NCBI GenBank assembly: GCA_014799855.1
Contig: JAAVHG010000083.1
Coordinates: 1 to 9,602 of the forward strand
Length of the DNA: 9,602 bases
Direction: 5' to 3'
DNA from: Oscillibacter sp.
GTDB taxonomy: Bacteria; Bacillota; Clostridia; Oscillospirales; Oscillospiraceae
The translations under genes and the position numbers were made by a program. Of this stretch, positions 6,997 through 9,602 are shown piece after piece; position 1 is the first letter of the stretch; every line of letters begins with the position of its first letter. The notes beneath the pieces were generated by a model. It did no database searches and was not told the DNA's origin. It was given only the letters and a program-made list of their open reading frames with translations.

Positions 6997-7041
6997 AAAC
7001 GGTTTTTCCAGGACCGTTTGCCTCTATCTTGCGGCAGAGGC
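6997..7041. repeat. Two abutting inverted repeats upstream of the kinase promoter
   Basis: AAACGGT (6997-7003) pairs with ACCGTTT (7013-7019); directly next, GCCTCT (7020-7025) pairs with AGAGGC (7036-7041). The second contains the -35 hexamer TTGCGG of the plus-strand promoter in its loop. They lie upstream of the predicted plus-strand start, so they could act as protein sites on DNA or in a minus-strand transcript, though no minus promoter was seen above them. Confidence 0.5.
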
Positions 7042-7057
7042 GGGGCTGTGATATAGT
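7029..7057 (+). promoter_or_regulatory. Promoter for the structured leader and P-loop kinase
   Basis: TTGCGG (7029-7034), a 17-base spacer, then TATAGT (7052-7057) preceded by TGA, an extended -10. Transcription should begin near 7064, just where the first long hairpin begins. No other gene lies between here and the kinase start at 7277, giving a leader of about 210 bases. Confidence 0.6.
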
Positions 7058-7065
7058 CAGTAAAA

Positions 7066-7094
7066 TGGAACAATGGCAAAATGCCATTGTTCCA
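7066..7094 (+). repeat. Perfect 13-base-pair hairpin with AAA loop
   Basis: TGGAACAATGGCA (7066-7078) is the exact reverse complement of TGCCATTGTTCCA (7082-7094) with only AAA between. The stem has no mismatch. It is at the predicted 5' end of the kinase transcript. No T-run follows, so it is not a simple terminator; it could be a 5' stabilising hairpin, an operator-like palindrome, or the end of a repeated element. Confidence 0.8.
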
Positions 7095-7132
7095 CGGGCG
7101 GACCTATGGCCCGCCCGTGCGCAAAGCGCACG
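7094..7132 (+). repeat. Two further GC-rich hairpins sharing an arm
   Basis: ACGGGCGG (7094-7101) pairs with CCGCCCGT (7111-7118) around a 9-base loop, and CGTGCGC (7116-7122) pairs with GCGCACG (7126-7132) around AAA. The arms share three bases (7116-7118), and the first abuts the preceding hairpin at 7094. Confidence 0.7.
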
Positions 7133-7153
7133 TTTACTGCCCTATGAAGTCAT

Positions 7154-7226
7154 ATAAACTGGCCGCATTCAGCGGCCCCGGCGGTTTCCGCCGTGGAAAA
7201 GCATCTTTGATGCTTTTCCAGTTTAT
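7154..7226 (+). other. Multi-branched foldable element in the kinase leader
   Basis: Three hairpins stand in a row: GGCCGC/GCGGCC (7161-7166, 7172-7177), CGGCGG/CCGCCG (7179-7184, 7188-7193) with a TTT loop, and a 12-base-pair TGGAAAAGCATC/GATGCTTTTCCA (7194-7205, 7209-7220) with a TTT loop. An outer pair ATAAACTGG (7154-7162) / CCAGTTTAT (7218-7226) encloses all three, which would make a four-way junction. The outer pair and the last hairpin compete for 7218-7220. I do not recognise it as a known riboswitch or RNA family. It ends about 38 bases before the kinase ribosome binding site. Confidence 0.6.
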
Positions 7227-7276
7227 GGACTATACAATATCGCCGCATCCAAACAGAAAGAAGAGGAGAATTTGCC

Positions 7277-7774
7277 ATGAAAAAGCTCTTTTTAATCGGC
7301 GGAGCCATGGGCATTGGGAAAACCGCCGTCTGCCGCCAGCTGAACCGGGAGATGCCCAACAGCGTATTTTTGGACGGCGATTGGTGCTGGAACGCCGATC
7401 CCTTTCAGGTCACCAGGGAGACCAAAGCCATGGTGCTGGACAACATCTGCCATGTGCTGAATAATTTTCTCCATTGTACCGCCTATGATACGGTGATTTT
7501 CTGCTGGGTGATGGACCGCCGGGAGATCCTTGACGCCATATTGGACGCTCTGGACCGGGCGGACTGCGGCACCAGGTGTATTTCGCTCCTGGCCGATACA
7601 GCGGATTTGACCGCCCGAATCACAAAAGATGTTTCCCGGGGCCTTCGCGCCCCGGAGGATGTGGAGCGGAGCCTTTCCCGGCTGCCCCTGTACGAAGCGC
7701 TGGATACTATCAAAATCGACACCACCGGAAAATCCATCCAGGCCGTCTGCCGGGAGATTGAAGGACTGCCATAA
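7277..7774 (+). CDS. Small P-loop kinase-like ATPase, substrate unknown
   Basis: The 165-residue protein begins with a hydrophobic strand and a Walker A motif GGAMGIGKT (8-16). LDGDWCW (32-38) places an acidic residue where small-molecule kinases such as shikimate-kinase-like folds bind substrate or magnesium, and YDTVIFCWVM (70-79) is a candidate second core strand. The C-terminal half has R103-type basic residues only sparsely; a lid-like stretch around R114-R124 and the ending RLPLYEALDTIKIDT (135-149) resemble a stand-alone family of predicted nucleotide or small-molecule kinases found across Firmicutes. The substrate is not known, and a zeta-toxin-like or antibiotic-phosphotransferase role is possible but unsupported. 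AGGAG (7264-7268) is 8 bases before ATG. It is monocistronic, divergent from noc, and preceded by the long structured leader. Confidence 0.82.
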   Translation: MKKLFLIGGAMGIGKTAVCRQLNREMPNSVFLDGDWCWNADPFQVTRETKAMVLDNICHVLNNFLHCTAYDTVIFCWVMDRREILDAILDALDRADCGTRCISLLADTADLTARITKDVSRGLRAPEDVERSLSRLPLYEALDTIKIDTTGKSIQAVCREIEGLP

Positions 7775-7782
7775 AAGGAAAA

Positions 7783-7803
7783 GCGCGGGGAATCTCCCCG
7801 CGC
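7783..7803. terminator. Terminator between P-loop kinase and TPR gene
   Basis: A perfect 9-base-pair stem GCGCGGGGA (7783-7791) / TCCCCGCGC (7795-7803) with an ATC loop. Read on the minus strand it is followed by TTTTCCTTTTAT, a good U-rich tail, so it mainly ends the prmA/TPR transcript; the plus side tail (CTTGCGTT) is poor, but it may slow transcription from the kinase gene too. Confidence 0.8.
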
Positions 7804-7810
7804 CTTGCGT

Positions 7811-8497
7811 TCATTTCCCCGCGTCGTCCAGTTCCTCCTGCAGCCGCTGGTAATCTTCATGAAAGCGGGGGAGGTTCCATTTTTCCCGGGCCGCGTCCAG
7901 CATGGCCTGGACCTCCTCATACCGTCCTTGGGCCAGTCCCGCCAGCATATCCAGCATAGCCATGTTCCGCCCGTAATAGGCGGAATCCCGGAAGGGGGCA
8001 AAGATCTCCTGGCTCTCGTCATAGAGGGCCAGGCCTTTGGCGGCCTGCCCGGAGTGGAAATAGCAGACGCACAGGTTCAGCCGCCGGACCATCTTGGCGT
8101 CGGGCAGCAGCCAGGACTCCGGCAGGGGCTCCAGCAGGGAGATGGCCTGGCTGTACCGCTTGGCGGCGCAGTACCCGGCGGAGAGGTTCAGACGGATCAG
8201 CGATTTCAAATACCGTCCCTTGGCCCTTTTCAGCAAAGCCTCCATGGCGTTGATGTACGCTTGGTTCTCCCCGGCCTCCAGCAGCGCCGCCGCCTGACGC
8301 ATCTTTTTCCCATACTGGAAAGTGTAGAGGATATTAAACGCTACCGCCCCGATTACCACCAGAGCGCCGGCGATCCAGTACCAGTGAAGGAATTCGCTGG
8401 TCTCCACATGGAAAATCCGCCGCTGGACGAAAACCAGGAAGATCCCCAGGCAGACGCCGAAGAGAACCACCCGGAGATAGTGCTTGACTTGCTTCAT
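7811..8497 (-). CDS. Membrane-anchored TPR-like protein
   Basis: This 228-residue protein has two hydrophobic helices at about residues 8-25 and 38-60, then a cytoplasmic-looking helical solenoid. Repeats of the tetratricopeptide type are visible from about 65 on, for example LSAGYCAAKRYSQAISLLEPL (105-125) and LNLCVCYFHSGQAAKGLALYDE (140-161), with GLAQGRYEEVQAMLDAA at 187-203. TPR repeats bind partner proteins; no catalytic motif is seen. It starts 21 bases after the prmA stop with only a weak ribosome binding site (AAGAAG, about 12 bases away), so it probably depends on translation of prmA upstream. The cellular role is unknown. The gene ends just before a U-tailed hairpin. Confidence 0.75.
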   Translation of the reverse strand: MKQVKHYLRVVLFGVCLGIFLVFVQRRIFHVETSEFLHWYWIAGALVVIGAVAFNILYTFQYGKKMRQAAALLEAGENQAYINAMEALLKRAKGRYLKSLIRLNLSAGYCAAKRYSQAISLLEPLPESWLLPDAKMVRRLNLCVCYFHSGQAAKGLALYDESQEIFAPFRDSAYYGRNMAMLDMLAGLAQGRYEEVQAMLDAAREKWNLPRFHEDYQRLQEELDDAGK

Positions 8498-8518
8498 GGA
8501 AGTACCACTTCTTTTTGG

Positions 8519-9481
8519 TTAGATTTTGCAGAGATAGGCGTACCAGCCGTTGTCTCCATAGGTCTCCTCAATGTCCAGTCCCGCCGCTGTGAGGCCCTGG
8601 CAGACCTCCAGGGTTCGGCCCTCGATAATGCCGGAGCAGAGGAACACGCCGCCGGGCTTCAGCAGTCCCTTTACCAGGGGGGCAATTCCCAGAATCACGT
8701 CCGCCACAATGTTGGCCAGCACCAGATCATACCCGCCGCCCAGGGATTCCAGGAAGGACCCGTCCCCCAGAACGTTCCCCACCAGCACCTCCAGAGTGTC
8801 CCGGCGGATGCCGTTCAGGGCGGCGTTGTCATAGGCCACGTTCTGGCACATGGGGTCGATGTCCACCGCCCTGGCGGAGGCGGCCCCCAGCCGGAGGGCG
8901 GCAATGGACAAAATACCGCTGCCGCAGCCCAGATCCAGCACCCGTTCCCCGCCGGAGACGATTTTTTCCAGGGCCGTCAAACACATCCGGGTGGTGGCGT
9001 GGCCTCCGGTGCCGAAGGTGAGGCCCGGGTCCAGAAGCAGGGGCACCCGGTCCCCGGTTTCCGTCTCCTCGGCCTCCCACTGGGGCACGACAATAAGCCG
9101 TTCCCCGATTTCCATAGGCTTGTAATACTGCTTCCAGCTGTTTTCCCAGTCCCCATCCTGAACGTTGTTCAGGGTCATCAGCAGGGGGCCCCAGTCCTGT
9201 CCCTCCGCCCGCAGAGCTTCCAGGGCCAGGCGGACCTCCCCCATTTTGGCGAAGCCGTCCCCTCCGGCGGGGAGGTAGAAGGTGATCCGGGACCGGCCCG
9301 TCATCCGCTTGTCCAAATCCTCGTCCACGTAGTCCCAATATTGGCGGTTTCCCTCCAAAAAGTCCCGGAATTCCTCCTCGTCCTCAATGGAGATTCCGTC
9401 GATGCCCAGGGAGGAGAGCATAGCCTCCACCGGCTCAAGCCCCTGGTGGTTGGTGTCGATGTGCAGTTCCAGCCAGTTCAT
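8519..9481 (-). CDS. prmA: Ribosomal protein L11 methyltransferase
   Basis: The 320-residue protein matches PrmA, which trimethylates ribosomal protein L11 using S-adenosylmethionine. The N-terminal substrate-recognition domain begins MNWLELHIDTN. The linker carries the PrmA hallmark DPGLTFGTGGHATT (151-164). The methyltransferase core has motif I VLDLGCGSGI (181-190), the acidic VDID (206-209) that binds the ribose, and LANI (255-258) as the catalytic-loop motif. Length is typical of the family (about 300-320). A frame extension to 9547 exists but is rejected: AAGGAG (9489-9494) sits exactly 7 bases before the chosen ATG, the family begins here, and the extension overlaps the end of the gene before it. 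It follows that gene by 4 bases and precedes a membrane TPR gene, forming an operon. Confidence 0.96.
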   Translation of the reverse strand: MNWLELHIDTNHQGLEPVEAMLSSLGIDGISIEDEEEFRDFLEGNRQYWDYVDEDLDKRMTGRSRITFYLPAGGDGFAKMGEVRLALEALRAEGQDWGPLLMTLNNVQDGDWENSWKQYYKPMEIGERLIVVPQWEAEETETGDRVPLLLDPGLTFGTGGHATTRMCLTALEKIVSGGERVLDLGCGSGILSIAALRLGAASARAVDIDPMCQNVAYDNAALNGIRRDTLEVLVGNVLGDGSFLESLGGGYDLVLANIVADVILGIAPLVKGLLKPGGVFLCSGIIEGRTLEVCQGLTAAGLDIEETYGDNGWYAYLCKI

Positions 9482-9485
9482 ATGT

Positions 9486-9602
9486 TTACTCCTTCTTCCC
9501 CTTTTTGGGCCGCTCCGCCCCTTTTTGCTGCCGCAGGAGGCTGACATAGCGGCTGCTGGCCACTCCAGCGGCGTAGCTGAGGAGGGCGAAGTGGATGGCG
9601 TT
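9486..9602 (-). CDS. 3' end of an unidentified gene upstream of prmA
   Basis: An open frame enters from the right edge and ends with TAA at 9486-9488, 4 bases before prmA. The 38 residues seen contain a fairly hydrophobic, probably helical stretch (HFALLSYAAGVASS) followed by a strongly basic tail ending ERPKKGKKE. This is not the usual C-terminus of DnaJ, which often precedes prmA in Firmicutes, and I do not recognise it. The close spacing and the shared ribosome binding site support that it is a real gene in the prmA operon; confidence in the frame is moderate because so little is visible. Confidence 0.6.
   Translation of the reverse strand, partial: NAIHFALLSYAAGVASSRYVSLLRQQKGAERPKKGKKE
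9489..9494 (-). promoter_or_regulatory. Ribosome binding site deciding the prmA start
   Basis: AAGGAG on the minus strand, 7 bases before the ATG at 9481, lies inside the last codons of the upstream gene. It supports the short prmA start and translational coupling. Confidence 0.75.

Noticed and set aside
7194..7225. 12-base-pair hairpin as a rho-independent terminator
   Set aside because: It is not followed by a T-run (GTTTATGG), is not GC-rich at its base, and lies in front of a gene, not after one.
7207..7236. TTGATG-18-TATACA as a second kinase promoter
   Set aside because: Only four of six bases match in each hexamer and the -35 lies inside the hairpin; the 7029-7057 promoter is better.
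7805..9544. A 579-codon plus-strand open frame opposite prmA and the TPR gene
   Set aside because: It is antisense to two genes with clear motifs or architecture; its product is rich in glycine, valine, glutamine and histidine with no recognisable domain, a normal artefact of GC-rich codon use.
9482..9547. A 22-codon N-terminal extension of PrmA
   Set aside because: It overlaps the end of the upstream gene and a well-placed ribosome binding site supports the ATG at 9481, which matches the family N-terminus.

Overview
The window reads as chromosomal DNA from a GC-rich member of the Clostridia, most likely an Oscillospiraceae-type gut anaerobe (Flavonifractor, Lawsonibacter or Oscillibacter-like). 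This is inferred from Firmicutes hallmark genes (ZapA, a DnaD-domain protein paired with a DnaI/DnaC-type helicase loader, Noc, a VanW-family protein), strong AAGGAGG-type ribosome binding sites about 7 bases before most starts, and GC-rich codons. No tRNA, rRNA, CRISPR array, transposase or phage gene was seen.

Layout from left to right. At 1-1370 (minus strand), zapA and a U32-family protein overlap by one base and form an operon; the U32 gene runs off the left edge. At 1371-1725 lies a divergent intergenic region with a zapA promoter, a hairpin-rich stretch, and a well-formed plus-strand promoter for the next gene. At 1726-2068 is a small, AT-richer, three-helix membrane protein with its own promoter and terminator, which looks like an inserted single-gene cassette. 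At 2088-4124 (plus) is a two-gene helicase-loading operon (DnaD-domain protein, then ATP-binding loader), closed by a hairpin terminator shared with the convergent gene. At 4138-6922 (minus) are noc, then a membrane-anchored VanW-family protein with its own extended -10 promoter. At 6923-7276 is a divergent intergenic region that holds a chain of abutting perfect inverted repeats and a promoter whose predicted start sits at the first large hairpin. At 7277-7774 (plus) is a small P-loop kinase of unknown substrate. At 7811-9602 (minus) are the 3' end of an unidentified gene, prmA, and a membrane-anchored repeat protein, ending at a hairpin whose U-rich tail is on the minus side.

Functionally the conserved part is about chromosome replication and division: helicase loading (DnaD/DnaC), Z-ring promotion (ZapA) and Z-ring protection of the nucleoid (Noc). 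VanW and the membrane TPR protein are envelope-associated and poorly understood. PrmA and the U32 protein modify the translation apparatus. The accessory-looking parts are the AT-rich membrane gene and the structured 6997-7226 element in front of the P-loop kinase; the latter is the most unusual thing in the window. All assignments are from reading motifs; no database search was run.
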